The position numbers were made by a program, and so were the translations under genes. The notes beneath the pieces were generated by a model that was not told the origin of the DNA, did not search any database, and saw only the letters and a program-made list of their open reading frames with translations. 64,000 bases of DNA from an uncultured Collinsella sp. (GTDB lineage: Bacteria > Actinomycetota > Coriobacteriia > Coriobacteriales > Coriobacteriaceae): contig UQAU01000007.1 of the NCBI GenBank assembly GCA_900539035.1, positions 8,970 to 72,969 of the forward strand. Direction: 5' to 3'. Of this stretch, positions 18,004 to 26,138 are shown piece after piece; the first letter of the stretch is position 1, and each line of letters starts with the position of its first letter.

Positions 18004-19218
18004 ATGCCACAAGTTTCTAACACCTCGTTTACAACGACGGTTTCATCAAACGCCATATCCGTGGTGGACTATCTGTCCAAAAGCATGATGTCGGCGCTGC
18101 CCTTTATTGTCTGTGCGGCGTTGTTCCGCACCGTCGCGGTCATTATGGGCGAAGGCATGCTGGGCCTGTGGTTGGCCGATTCCGAAATCTATCGCCTGTT
18201 CTACAGTTGGCTCTATAACGCCGGCTACTACTTTTTGCCCATTTATCTTGGTTGGGCGGCCGCCCGCCAGCTCGGTTGCTCGGAGCAGCTGGGCATGATG
18301 CTGGGCGGCGTGTTGATTGCGCCCGATCTGCTTAAGCTCGTCGATGCCGCATCGACGACGGGGGCGTCGATGACTTCCGTGTATGGTCTGCTTCCCGCGC
18401 CGGTCAACGATTACACGACGACTGTTATTCCGGTTCTCATCTCGGTGCCCGTGCTATGGCGAGTGGAGTGTTTCTTTCAGCGCGTTATCCCCAAGGCCGT
18501 GGCGTTTTCGTTTGTTCCGTTTGCGACCATGCTTGTCATGGTTCCGGTTTCGCTGTGTATCGCGGCGCCGGCGGGCAGCTATTTGGGCATGCTGTTGGGC
18601 AAGCTTATGTTTATGCTTGGCAATTCCGGTGGCATCGTGTCGCTGCTCACGCTCATGGGGCTTGCTGCGGGCTGGGAGTTCCTTAAGATCGCCGGCGTCA
18701 GCAACGTTGTCCTATCGCTCGCCTATGCGCAGTTTATGAGTGTGGGAACGGATTCGTGCATCCTGATCGCCGCGACGATGGCAACGTTCGCCGTTTGGGG
18801 CATGCCTTTTGGCGCGTCGCTCCGCGTTGCGGATAAGGACGAGAAGGCGCTCATGCTGGGCTATTCAATCTCGGGTGTTCTTGGTGGCGTAAGCGAGCCG
18901 GCGCTGTACGGTTGCGGCTTTAAATATGGCAGGTGCCTGACGTGCATGGCCATTGGCGGCGCCGTCGGAGGCCTTGTTGCGGCCGTGGGCCACGTTACGG
19001 CCTATACCATCGGCATGACGAATGTCCTCATGGTCATTGGCTTTGCCACGGGCGGCATCTCGAACCTGCTGTGGTGCTGCGCTGCCGGCGGCACGGCATT
19101 TGCGGCGTCTGCGGCGCTGAGCTACTGCTTTGGCGTGGTGCCGGCGAAGGGGCAGGCGGCGGGGGATGGAGCCGATTTGCCCGAAACCTCTAAGAGCGCG
19201 GCCGAGGCAAGCGCATAA
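18004..19218 (+). CDS. PTS sugar transporter EIIC domain, stand-alone (glucoside/sucrose type)
   Basis: 404 residues from the ATG at 18004 with GGAAAGG upstream; an ATG at 17980 is possible but falls within a repeat. Strongly hydrophobic with about ten membrane segments. Segments such as GGVLIAPDL, VIPVLISVPVLWRVECF and the SGVLGGVSEPALYG loop match the membrane domain of glucoside-family EII proteins. No EIIB or EIIA domain is attached or encoded nearby, so it must borrow phosphoryl donors from elsewhere or act differently. It is bracketed by direct repeats (17961-17989, 19225-19254), which hints that it was inserted after the fatty acid operon. Substrate unknown. Confidence 0.8.
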   Translation: MPQVSNTSFTTTVSSNAISVVDYLSKSMMSALPFIVCAALFRTVAVIMGEGMLGLWLADSEIYRLFYSWLYNAGYYFLPIYLGWAAARQLGCSEQLGMMLGGVLIAPDLLKLVDAASTTGASMTSVYGLLPAPVNDYTTTVIPVLISVPVLWRVECFFQRVIPKAVAFSFVPFATMLVMVPVSLCIAAPAGSYLGMLLGKLMFMLGNSGGIVSLLTLMGLAAGWEFLKIAGVSNVVLSLAYAQFMSVGTDSCILIAATMATFAVWGMPFGASLRVADKDEKALMLGYSISGVLGGVSEPALYGCGFKYGRCLTCMAIGGAVGGLVAAVGHVTAYTIGMTNVLMVIGFATGGISNLLWCCAAGGTAFAASAALSYCFGVVPAKGQAAGDGADLPETSKSAAEASA

Positions 19219-19224
19219 ATCGAT

Positions 19225-19254
19225 CGACAAAGGGACAGTCCCGCATGTCACATT
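19225..19254 (+). repeat. GACAAAGG-ACAGTCC-GCATGTCACATT repeat, copy 2
   Basis: CGACAAAGGGACAGTCCC then GCATGTCACATT, nearly identical to 17961-17989. Contains the small palindrome GGGACAGTCCC. Confidence 0.75.
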
Positions 19255-19368
19255 CCAAGGTCGTGGCCCGTGTGGGTTGCGGCCTTTTTGTATCTGGGGG
19301 ACAAAGTGGCTACACTACAATCCGTTTGAGCAATAGATATATAGGTAGTACCGTGGGGGCGGATGTAG

Positions 19369-20523
19369 ATGGTCGAGTGGATTGTTAAACGCGCGCAGGG
19401 CGATCGTGCGCGTGTGGGCACGTTAGCGGGCATGGTGTGTATTGTCGCCAATGTTGCGCTTTGTGCTGCGAAGGGCGCAATTGGCGTGCTGTCGGGATCG
19501 GTTTCGATTGTGGCGGATGCCATGAACAACCTGTCCGATGCCAGCTCGAATATCGTGAGCGTGCTGGGCTTTAAGCTGGCGAGCAAGCCGGCCGACCCCG
19601 AGCATCCTTACGGCCACGGTCGCTACGAGTATCTCTCGGGTCTGGTCGTGGCGGCACTCGTGCTGCTGATTGGCGTTGAGCTGGTGAAGTCCTCGGCCGA
19701 GCGTGTCATCCACCCCGAACCTGTCGAGTTCTCGCTTGCCCTGGTGGCAGTTCTAGTGCTTTCGATGGTCGTAAAGCTCTGGATGGCGGCCCTCAACCAA
19801 AAGCTCGGCGATCGCATTGAGTCCGAGACGCTGCATGCGACCGCGCAGGATTCCAAGAACGATGTTCTTGCCACGGGCGCCGTATTGGTGTGCGCGATTG
19901 TTTCGCAGGTGACGGGCATCAACCTTGACGCTTGGGTCGGCCTTGCCGTTGGTGCCTATATTGGCTGGAGCGGTTTTGAACTCATCCAGGATACGGTGAG
20001 CCCGCTTTTGGGCCAGACGCCCGATCCTAAGCTGGTCAAGCACATTCGAGACAAGATCATGAGCTACCCCGGCGTTTTGGGCGTTCACGATCTGATGGTT
20101 CACGACTACGGCCCGGGCAGGAAGTTCGCAAGCGCTCACGCCGAGATGGCAGCCGAGGCCAGCCCGCTGGAAAGTCACGACACGCTCGATAACATCGAGC
20201 AGGCGTTTAGGAACGAAGACGGCATGATTGTCACGCTTCACTACGATCCCATCGTGACCGATGACCCCAAGCTGGCAAGCATGCGTTTACGCATTAACGC
20301 CATGGCCCAACAGATCGATAGCCGCCTCTCGATTCATGACCTGCGCTGTGTGCCGGGTCCTACGCACACCAACGTGATTTTTGACTGCGTGCGACCCTCG
20401 GATCTGCAGATGAGTGCCGAAGACGTAAAGCACACGCTGGCAAAACGTGTCGAATCGGAATATCCCAAGTCGATTGCCAAGATTACGATCGACGAAGACT
20501 ACGTAGGACATACCCATGAGTAA
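19369..20523 (+). CDS. Cation diffusion facilitator (metal efflux) protein, possibly Mn-type
   Basis: 384 residues: membrane domain with about six helices (1-210) and a long cytoplasmic C-terminal domain (about 210-384). It would export divalent metal in exchange for protons. The helix 2 motif is DAMNNLSDASS and the helix 5 motif is DSKND, that is D-x3-D rather than the H-x3-D of zinc exporters. By published CDF classification this points to manganese or iron rather than zinc; this is inference. The C-terminal part is longer than in minimal CDF proteins (about 300 residues). ATG at 19369 after GGGGGCGGA. Transcribed with the phosphatase gene 39 bp downstream. Confidence 0.88.
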   Translation: MVEWIVKRAQGDRARVGTLAGMVCIVANVALCAAKGAIGVLSGSVSIVADAMNNLSDASSNIVSVLGFKLASKPADPEHPYGHGRYEYLSGLVVAALVLLIGVELVKSSAERVIHPEPVEFSLALVAVLVLSMVVKLWMAALNQKLGDRIESETLHATAQDSKNDVLATGAVLVCAIVSQVTGINLDAWVGLAVGAYIGWSGFELIQDTVSPLLGQTPDPKLVKHIRDKIMSYPGVLGVHDLMVHDYGPGRKFASAHAEMAAEASPLESHDTLDNIEQAFRNEDGMIVTLHYDPIVTDDPKLASMRLRINAMAQQIDSRLSIHDLRCVPGPTHTNVIFDCVRPSDLQMSAEDVKHTLAKRVESEYPKSIAKITIDEDYVGHTHE

Positions 20524-20562
20524 GGCTGTGCCGGCAAAGCAGGTTATGCAGAAGGGGAGAGC

Positions 20563-21189
20563 ATGAAGAAACTGTATCTACTCCGCCACGGTCAGACGGA
20601 GTTCAACGTCAAAAAGCTGGTCCAGGGCCGCTGCGATTCACCGCTGACCGACCTTGGCCGCAAACAAGCGGGAATGGCAGCCGCATGGCTCAAGGGCCAC
20701 GACGTTGTCCCCGACAAAGTGGTCTCTTCGCCCTTAGGCCGAGCCATGGACACTGCTCAGCTCGTCGCTACTGAACTACTCGGCCCGGATGCAGCAGTCG
20801 AGCCCTGCGAAGGCATCATCGAGCGCTGCTACGGAACCTTCGAGGAAGGCCCTCACGACGCAATACCTACCGACGTTTGGGATCCGGGCGAGGACCTGGT
20901 CCCCTTCGGAGGAGAGGGAAGTCATGCCCTACAGGAGCGCATGGTAGGCACCCTCACCAATCTCATGGGAGCCGAGGGCATCGAAACCCTCCTAGCAGTA
21001 AGCCACGGCAGCGCCAGCCGCCAATTCATCAAGGCTGCAGCCCCAGAGGGCTTCGAGCTCCCAGCAAAACTCCCCAACTGCGCCATCATGATCTTCAATT
21101 TCGATGAGGCAAAGCCACAAGCAGAAGGCGAGCCAATGCAATGCAAGTTCACCCTCCAGCAAATAGTGGACCCTCAACAAAGTAATTAG
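20563..21189 (+). CDS. Histidine phosphatase family protein (phosphoglycerate mutase-like)
   Basis: 208 residues. Phosphohistidine motif LLRHGQTEFN at residues 5-14 and second catalytic His in AVSHGSASRQF; the SSPLGRAMDTAQL segment is typical of the branch 1 family. It probably dephosphorylates a small metabolite; the substrate cannot be named from sequence (cobalamin, sugar phosphate and mutase members all look alike). ATG at 20563 with AAGGGGAG upstream. Likely co-transcribed with the CDF gene. Confidence 0.85.
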   Translation: MKKLYLLRHGQTEFNVKKLVQGRCDSPLTDLGRKQAGMAAAWLKGHDVVPDKVVSSPLGRAMDTAQLVATELLGPDAAVEPCEGIIERCYGTFEEGPHDAIPTDVWDPGEDLVPFGGEGSHALQERMVGTLTNLMGAEGIETLLAVSHGSASRQFIKAAAPEGFELPAKLPNCAIMIFNFDEAKPQAEGEPMQCKFTLQQIVDPQQSN

Positions 21190-21223
21190 CTGAGCGAGCA
21201 GAGTTAAGCAGGCATCAACGTGT

Positions 21224-21388
21224 CGTCTTCCGAGCTTTGGCGGAGGGGCGGGGCCGAGAGTAGTTAAGGTTGTCGCGAGTTCCGCACGAACAGGAGAGCA
21301 CTTAATGTGCTCTCCGTCGTGAGCAGGACTGTAGAGCAGCAACCTTAACTACTCTCGGCCCCGCCCCTCCGCCAAAGCTCGGAAGACG
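21224..21388. repeat. Fold-back element, copy 2: 49-bp perfect inverted arms around the conserved 67-nt core
   Basis: Arm 21224-21272 is the exact reverse complement of 21340-21388. The 67-nt core (21273-21339) matches copy 1 (3996-4062) at 61 positions; its central hairpin is GGAGAGCAC-TTAAT-GTGCTCTCC (21293-21315). Only the innermost arm bases are shared with copy 1 (TTAAGGTTG here, TTAAGTTTG there), and the one difference is compensated on the other arm. The element ends about 50 bp before the rplC promoter motif. Apart from this element and the rplC leader, the 458-bp gap holds no gene. Confidence 0.88.
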
Positions 21389-21439
21389 TGCCACGCACTT
21401 TACCTGCGTAAACAATGTGAGTGAAATATGAATCTCGAT

Positions 21440-21464
21440 GGATACGCCCGCAGCCGTGTATACT
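21440..21464 (+). promoter_or_regulatory. Probable rplC promoter with shared r-protein motif
   Basis: GGATACGCCCGCAGCCGTG followed by TATACT (-10 like, 21459-21464). The same arrangement precedes rplB (23305-23328) and, less exactly, rpsL and rplE. A consensus -35 hexamer is not obvious. Confidence 0.6.
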
Positions 21465-21575
21465 AAACAGCTGTGTGAAACCAGGGGAGTATTCTGGCTG
21501 GACAAAATGCCTGCTTAATAGGGTTGTCAGGTAGTCCGGGCGAAATACAAGGCTGGGGAGCACGTCGTGTAAGTA

Positions 21576-21627
21576 GTGGTCCTCTAGGGGCGTACGCTCG
21601 GTGGTGTACGCATTGTCCCAAGACCAC
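21576..21627 (+). promoter_or_regulatory. Structured 5' leader of rplC (possible r-protein autoregulatory element)
   Basis: A long interrupted stem: GTGGTC (21576-21581) with GACCAC (21622-21627), GGG (21587-21589) with CCC (21617-21619), GCGTAC (21590-21595) with GTACGC (21606-21611). It ends 20 bases before the rplC start codon within a leader of about 180 nt. The E. coli S10 operon leader binds L4, which is encoded second here; whether this one does is inference. Confidence 0.5.
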
Positions 21628-21647
21628 GCGAGAGTTGGGATCATATC

Positions 21648-22268
21648 TTGATCAGCATGATTCTCGGCCGCAAGATTGGCATGACCCAGGTTTGGGACGA
21701 GGACGACAACGTCGTTCCCGTCACGGTCATCCAGGCTGGCCCCTGCGCTGTCTCGCAGGTTAAAACTCAGGCAACCGACGGCTATGACGCCGTCCAGATC
21801 GGTTTCGGCGACATCAAGGCCAAGAACGTGAACAAGCCCATGGCTGGTCACTTCGCCAAGGCCGGCGTCGAGCCTGTCCGCTTCCTTCGTGAGGTCCGCG
21901 TCGAGAACGGCGAGGAGCACAAGGTCGGCGAGGTCGTCACCGTCGCTGATTTCGCTGATGTCGAGAAGGTCGACGTCATCGGTACCTCCAAGGGTAAGGG
22001 CTTCCAGGGTCGCATCAAGCGCTGGGGTCAGCGCCGCGGTCCTATGACGCATGGTTCTCACTTCCAGCGTCACCCCGGTTCTATCGGTCAGTGCGCCTAT
22101 CCTGCGCGCGTCCTCAAGGGCGTCAAGATGGCCGGTCACATGGGTAACGAGCGCGTTACCGTCAAGAACCTTTCCGTTGTCCGCATCGATGCCGAGCAGA
22201 ACCTCATCTTGGTCAAGGGCGCTGTCCCGGGTGCCAAGAATGGTCTCGTCGCCATCCGTATGGCCTAA
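21648..22268 (+). CDS. rplC: 50S ribosomal protein L3
   Basis: 206 residues, start TTG at 21648 giving [16 protein letters not shown]; an internal ATG three codons later is an alternative. L3 contacts the peptidyl transferase centre and initiates 50S assembly. The [16 protein letters not shown] region that reaches into the A-site is intact. It opens the S10 series in this genome because rpsJ has been moved to the str operon. 46 bp ahead of rplD. Confidence 0.97.
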   Translation: MISMILGRKIGMTQVWDEDDNVVPVTVIQAGPCAVSQVKTQATDGYDAVQIGFGDIKAKNVNKPMAGHFAKAGVEPVRFLREVRVENGEEHKVGEVVTVADFADVEKVDVIGTSKGKGFQGRIKRWGQRRGPMTHGSHFQRHPGSIGQCAYPARVLKGVKMAGHMGNERVTVKNLSVVRIDAEQNLILVKGAVPGAKNGLVAIRMA

Positions 22269-22314
22269 GGGCCCAGCCCATTTAGCCCAGCGTCATACCA
22301 AGGAGAACACTTAA

Positions 22315-22941
22315 ATGGCAAAGTTTGAAGTAAAGAACAGCGAGGGCAAGAAGGTCGCCGAGGCCGAGCTCGCCGCTGAGGTGTACGGCATCGAGCCGAA
22401 CATCCACGTTATGCACCACATCGTCAAGTGCCAGATGGCCTCTTGGCGTCAGGGCACCCAGTCTGCTAAGGGTCGCTCTGAGGTTTCCGGTGGCGGCAAG
22501 AAGCCTTGGCGTCAGAAGGGCACCGGCCGTGCCCGCCAGGGTTCCATCCGTGCTGCCCAGTGGCGTCACGGTGGCGTTGTCTTCGCCCCCAAGCCCCGTT
22601 CCTACGCTAAGCGTATGAACAACAAGGAGGTCAAGCTGGCTATGCGCTCCGCGCTGTCCGCCAAGCTGGCCGATGGCGAGCTCGTGCTCGTCGACGACTA
22701 CGGCTTCGAGAAGCCTTCCACCAAGGCTGCCGTTGCCATGCTCAAGGCTCTCGGCCTTGAGGGCAAGCGTCTGACCATCATCGTTCGCGATGAGGACGTC
22801 AACGCCTACCTGTCGTTCCGCAACATTCCCAAGACGTTCATCATCACCGCTGACGAGGCCAACACCTACGATCTCGTCAACAACAACGCTGTGCTGATGC
22901 CCGCTGACATCGCCGCTCACTTCGGGGAGGTGCTTGCATAA
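22315..22941 (+). CDS. rplD: 50S ribosomal protein L4
   Basis: 208 residues, normal length. The exit-tunnel loop (RSEVSGGGKKPWRQKGTGRARQ, split here for brevity: GGGKKPWRQKGTGRARQ at about residues 59-75) is conserved; macrolide-resistance changes map there in other species and none is apparent. ATG at 22315 after AAGGAGAAC. The stop is immediately followed by the rplW start. A candidate self-regulator of the operon through the structured leader upstream of rplC. Confidence 0.97.
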   Translation: MAKFEVKNSEGKKVAEAELAAEVYGIEPNIHVMHHIVKCQMASWRQGTQSAKGRSEVSGGGKKPWRQKGTGRARQGSIRAAQWRHGGVVFAPKPRSYAKRMNNKEVKLAMRSALSAKLADGELVLVDDYGFEKPSTKAAVAMLKALGLEGKRLTIIVRDEDVNAYLSFRNIPKTFIITADEANTYDLVNNNAVLMPADIAAHFGEVLA

Positions 22942-23229
22942 ATGACCGCCCACGAGATCATCATCCGTCCGATCGTGTCCGAGCGTTCCTTCTCCGGCAT
23001 GGAGCAGAACAAGTACACGTTCGAGGTCGCCAAGGATGCTAACAAGTATCAGATCAAGGACGCTGTCGAGGAGATCTTCGGCGTCAAGGTCGTTCGCGTG
23101 AACACCCTGACGGTCAAGCCCAAGACCAAGCGCGTGCGCTATGTCGCCGGCAAGACCCGTTCTTGGAAGAAGGCCATCGTCACGCTGGCCGAGGGCGACA
23201 CCATCGAGGTCTTTGGCAACCAGGCCTAA
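22942..23229 (+). CDS. rplW: 50S ribosomal protein L23
   Basis: 95 residues. L23 sits at the tunnel exit and binds signal recognition particle and trigger factor. Typical segments: IIIRPIVSERSF at the N-terminus and VNTLTVKPKTKRVRY in the 23S-binding arm. Its ATG directly abuts the rplD stop. A hairpin and a fresh promoter separate it from rplB, so the operon seems to be re-initiated after this gene. Confidence 0.97.
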   Translation: MTAHEIIIRPIVSERSFSGMEQNKYTFEVAKDANKYQIKDAVEEIFGVKVVRVNTLTVKPKTKRVRYVAGKTRSWKKAIVTLAEGDTIEVFGNQA

Positions 23230-23247
23230 GACTCGCTGCTGTTGAGT

Positions 23248-23283
23248 GAGCTCATGCCTCCCGAATAGGGGAGGCGGGAGCTC
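23248..23283 (+). terminator. Hairpin in the rplW-rplB gap (partial terminator or attenuator)
   Basis: GAGCTC (23248-23253) pairs with GAGCTC (23278-23283) and CCTCCC (23257-23262) with GGGAGG (23269-23274), with a symmetric 3x3 internal loop. Only AAGGTTTTG follows, so read-through is likely. Confidence 0.5.
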
Positions 23284-23304
23284 AAGGTTTTGGGCGTATA
23301 AAAT

Positions 23305-23328
23305 GGACACGCCCGGAACCGTGTATAC
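23305..23328 (+). promoter_or_regulatory. Probable internal promoter before rplB
   Basis: GGACACGCCCGGAACCGTG then TATAC, matching the rplC promoter motif at 20 of the 24 positions 21440-21463. Lies about 80 bp before rplB. Confidence 0.55.
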
Positions 23329-23337
23329 GTCCGGTGT

Positions 23338-23378
23338 CATCGCACCCGAGGCAGAACCTCGAATCCCTGTCTGCGATG
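23338..23378 (+). promoter_or_regulatory. Structured leader of rplB
   Basis: Outer stem CATCGCA (23338-23344) with TGCGATG (23372-23378), inner hairpin CGAGG-CAGAA-CCTCG (23347-23361). Begins about 10 bp after the promoter motif, so it would be near the 5' end of the mRNA. Possible site for L2 feedback; this is inference. Confidence 0.45.
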
Positions 23379-23408
23379 GCTAACGGATTCCTATTGAAAG
23401 GGATTGTA

Positions 23409-24239
23409 ATGGCTGTAAAGCACCTTAAGCCGACCTCCGCTGGTAGGCGTTGGCAGACGATCTCCGACTTCTCCGAGATCACCTGCACCAAGCCCGAGAA
23501 GTCTCTTCTCGAGCCCCTGCCCAAGAAGGCCGGTCGTAACAACAACGGCCGCATCACCACCCGCCACCAGGGCGGCGGCGTGAAGCGTCGTTACCGCGTG
23601 ATCGACTTCAAGCGCAACAAGGACGGCGTGCCCGCCAAGGTTGCCACGATCGAGTACGATCCGAACCGTTCCGCTCGCATCGCTCTGCTGCACTACGCTG
23701 ACGGTGAGAAGCGCTACATTCTGGCCCCCAAGGGCCTCGAGGTCGGTCAGACCATCATGTCCGGTTCTGACGCCGACATCAAGCCGGGCAACGCTCTGCC
23801 CCTCGCCGACATCCCCGTCGGTACGCTCATCCACGCCGTTGAGTTCCAGCCGGGCAAGGGCGCTGCTATCGCCCGTTCCGCCGGTAACTCCTGCCAGCTG
23901 ATGGGTAAGGAGGGCAAGTACGCTATCGTCCGTATGCCTTCCTCCGAGATGCGCCGCATCCTCGTTACCTGCCGCGCCACCGTCGGTGAGGTCGGCAACG
24001 CCGATCACTCCAACATCGTCATCGGCAAGGCCGGCCGTAAGCGTCACATGAACGTGCGCCCGACCGTCCGCGGTACCGTCATGAACCCTGTCGACCACCC
24101 GCACGGCGGTGGCGAGGGCAAGAACCACACCTCTGGTCGTCCCTCCGTTACCCCCTGGGGTAAGCCGACGAAGGGCCTTCGTACGCGCAAGAAGAAGAAG
24201 GTCTCGAACCAGCACATCATTCGTCGCCGTAAGAAGTAA
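23409..24239 (+). CDS. rplB: 50S ribosomal protein L2
   Basis: 276 residues from the ATG at 23409 (GAAAGGGATTG upstream); the frame is open back to 23334 through the structured leader and that extension is rejected. L2 is essential for subunit joining and peptidyl transfer. The conserved region with His in [17 protein letters not shown] is present, as is the Lys/Arg-rich C-terminus. Confidence 0.98.
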   Translation: MAVKHLKPTSAGRRWQTISDFSEITCTKPEKSLLEPLPKKAGRNNNGRITTRHQGGGVKRRYRVIDFKRNKDGVPAKVATIEYDPNRSARIALLHYADGEKRYILAPKGLEVGQTIMSGSDADIKPGNALPLADIPVGTLIHAVEFQPGKGAAIARSAGNSCQLMGKEGKYAIVRMPSSEMRRILVTCRATVGEVGNADHSNIVIGKAGRKRHMNVRPTVRGTVMNPVDHPHGGGEGKNHTSGRPSVTPWGKPTKGLRTRKKKKVSNQHIIRRRKK

Positions 24240-24271
24240 TTTCGGATACCGAGTTTTAGGAGAAAGCACTT

Positions 24272-24532
24272 ATGAGCAGAAGTCTCAAAAAGGGCCCGTT
24301 CGTGGAGACTCGCCTTCTCTCGCGTATCACCGCGATGAACGAGGCTGGCAAGAAGGACGTCGTGAAGACCTGGTCCCGCGCGTCCACCATCTTCCCCGAG
24401 ATGGTTGGTCACACCATCGCCGTCCACGACGGCCGCAAGCATGTGCCCGTGTATGTTACCGAGTCCATGGTTGGTCACAAGCTCGGCGAGTTCGCGCCGA
24501 CTCGTACGTTCCGTGGCCACAAGGCCAAATAG
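24272..24532 (+). CDS. rpsS: 30S ribosomal protein S19
   Basis: 86 residues. S19 lies in the 30S head next to the A-site finger bridge. Characteristic sequences [11 protein letters not shown] and [16 protein letters not shown] ([14 protein letters not shown] here), and the C-terminal [15 protein letters not shown] at 24272 with GGAGAAAGC. Standard position between rplB and rplV. Confidence 0.97.
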   Translation: MSRSLKKGPFVETRLLSRITAMNEAGKKDVVKTWSRASTIFPEMVGHTIAVHDGRKHVPVYVTESMVGHKLGEFAPTRTFRGHKAK

Positions 24533-24546
24533 GGGGTTAACCGTAA

Positions 24547-24918
24547 ATGGCAACTAAGTCTATTGAAACTGAGGCCACCGAGGTTCGCGCCGTCGCTAAG
24601 TACGTGCGTGTTTCCCCCAGCAAGGCCCGCCTGGTGGTCGATCTGATCCGCCGCAAGCCTGTCGCTCAGGCCTTCGACATCCTCCACTTCTGCGACCGCG
24701 CCGTCGCCGTGGATGTCGAGAAGGTTCTCCGTTCTGCCGTTGCGAACGCCGAGAACAACAACGGTCTGCGTGCCGACAACCTGGTTGTCGCCGCTGCCTA
24801 TGTTGACGAGGGTCCGACGCTTAAGCGCATCCGTCCCCGCGCCAAGGGTTCCGCTTCTCGCATTCTGAAGCGTACTTCCCACATCACCGTCGTCGTTGCT
24901 CCTCGAAAGGAGGCGTAA
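24547..24918 (+). CDS. rplV: 50S ribosomal protein L22
   Basis: 123 residues. L22 lines the exit tunnel. The protein has about ten extra N-terminal residues ([12 protein letters not shown]) before the family core [20 protein letters not shown]. The tunnel hairpin [15 protein letters not shown] is intact. 14 bp after rpsS; rpsC follows after 6 bp. Confidence 0.97.
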   Translation: MATKSIETEATEVRAVAKYVRVSPSKARLVVDLIRRKPVAQAFDILHFCDRAVAVDVEKVLRSAVANAENNNGLRADNLVVAAAYVDEGPTLKRIRPRAKGSASRILKRTSHITVVVAPRKEA

Positions 24919-24924
24919 AGCTGT

Positions 24925-25635
24925 ATGGGTCAGAAAGTCTACCCCACCGGCTTCCGTCTTGGCATCACCGAGAACTGGCGCTCCCGCTGGTTCGCAGAGA
25001 AGGATTACGCTAAGACCCTCGGTAACGATCTCGAGATCCGCAAGTACCTCGAGAAGCGTCTTTCCCGCGCAGCTGTCTCCCGCGTCGAGATCGAGCGCGC
25101 TGGCGACAAGGTGAAGGTCATCATCCTCACCGCTCGCCCCGGCGTTGTCATCGGTAAGAAGGGTGCCGAGATCGATGCCCTCCGCACCGAGCTCGAGAAG
25201 GTCGCTGGCGTCTCCAAGGGCCAGCTCTCCGTCGACGTTGTCGAGATCAAGCGCCCCGAGCTCGACGCCAACCTCGTTGCTCAGTCTATCGCCGAGCAGC
25301 TCGAGGGCCGCGTTGCCTTCCGTCGCGCTATGCGCAAGGCTGTCCAGTCTGCCCGCAAGGCCGGCGCTAAGGGCATCCGTATCCAGTGCTCCGGTCGTCT
25401 CGGCGGTGCCGAGATGGGCCGTCGTGAGTGGTACCGCGAGGGTCGCGTGCCTCTGCACACCCTCCGTGCCAAGATCGACTACGGCACGGCTGTCGCCAGC
25501 ACCACCATGGGCGCTTGCGGCGTGAAGGTCTGGATCTACCTGGGTGAGAAGCTCCCGGGCCAGCCTGTTCCCAACCCTGCACTCGAGGGCTCTTCCCGTC
25601 CTCGTCGTCGTAACTCCGAGAGGAGGGGTCAGTAG
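24925..25635 (+). CDS. rpsC: 30S ribosomal protein S3
   Basis: 236 residues. S3 lines the mRNA entry channel. KH domain with [15 protein letters not shown] (about residues 74-88) and the C-terminal domain [14 protein letters not shown] are clear. ATG at 24925, ribosome binding site AAAGGAGG at the end of rplV. The last base of its stop codon is the first base of the rplP GTG start. Confidence 0.97.
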   Translation: MGQKVYPTGFRLGITENWRSRWFAEKDYAKTLGNDLEIRKYLEKRLSRAAVSRVEIERAGDKVKVIILTARPGVVIGKKGAEIDALRTELEKVAGVSKGQLSVDVVEIKRPELDANLVAQSIAEQLEGRVAFRRAMRKAVQSARKAGAKGIRIQCSGRLGGAEMGRREWYREGRVPLHTLRAKIDYGTAVASTTMGACGVKVWIYLGEKLPGQPVPNPALEGSSRPRRRNSERRGQ

Positions 25636-26138
25636 TGCTTGCCCCTAAGCGTATTCTTCACCGCAAGGTGCAGCGTGGCTCCATGAAGGGCCAGGCCAAG
25701 GGTAATACCGAGCTGCATTTCGGCGAGTTTGGTATCCAGGCTCTCGAGGCCCATTGGATCACCAACCGTCAGATCGAGGCCGCTCGTATTGCCATGACCC
25801 GCTACATGAAGCGTGGCGGTCGTGTCTACATCACGATCTTCCCCGATAAGCCCATCACCAAGAAGCCTGCCGAGACTCGCATGGGTTCTGGTAAGGGTAA
25901 CCCCGAGGAGTGGGTGGCCGTCGTCAAGCCCGGCCGCATCATGTTCGAGGTCAAGGGTGTTCCCGAGGAGGTCGCTCGCGAGGCTCTGCGTCTTGCCCAG
26001 CACAAGCTCCCCATCAAGACCAAGATTGTGGTTGCCAAGAACGCTGAGCAGCGCATCGAGAAGGAAATGGCTGAGGAGGCCGCTCTCGAGGCCAAGTGGG
26101 CTGCTGAGGACGCCGCCGCCGCCAAGGAGGAGAACTAA
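25635..26138 (+). CDS. rplP: 50S ribosomal protein L16 with C-terminal extension
   Basis: 167 residues, GTG start overlapping the rpsC stop. The core ([15 protein letters not shown] to about residue 138) is a normal L16, which orders the A-site tRNA region of the 50S subunit. A further 28 or so residues at the C-terminus, rich in Ala, Glu and Lys, are absent from E. coli L16 (136 residues). The acidic-alanine tail looks like a surface helix. Its stop overlaps the rpmC start by one base. Confidence 0.97.
   Translation: MLAPKRILHRKVQRGSMKGQAKGNTELHFGEFGIQALEAHWITNRQIEAARIAMTRYMKRGGRVYITIFPDKPITKKPAETRMGSGKGNPEEWVAVVKPGRIMFEVKGVPEEVAREALRLAQHKLPIKTKIVVAKNAEQRIEKEMAEEAALEAKWAAEDAAAAKEEN

Noticed and set aside
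16242..18056. 604-codon minus-strand frame over accDA
   Set aside because: Antisense shadow of a gene whose zinc ribbon and carboxyltransferase motifs are intact.
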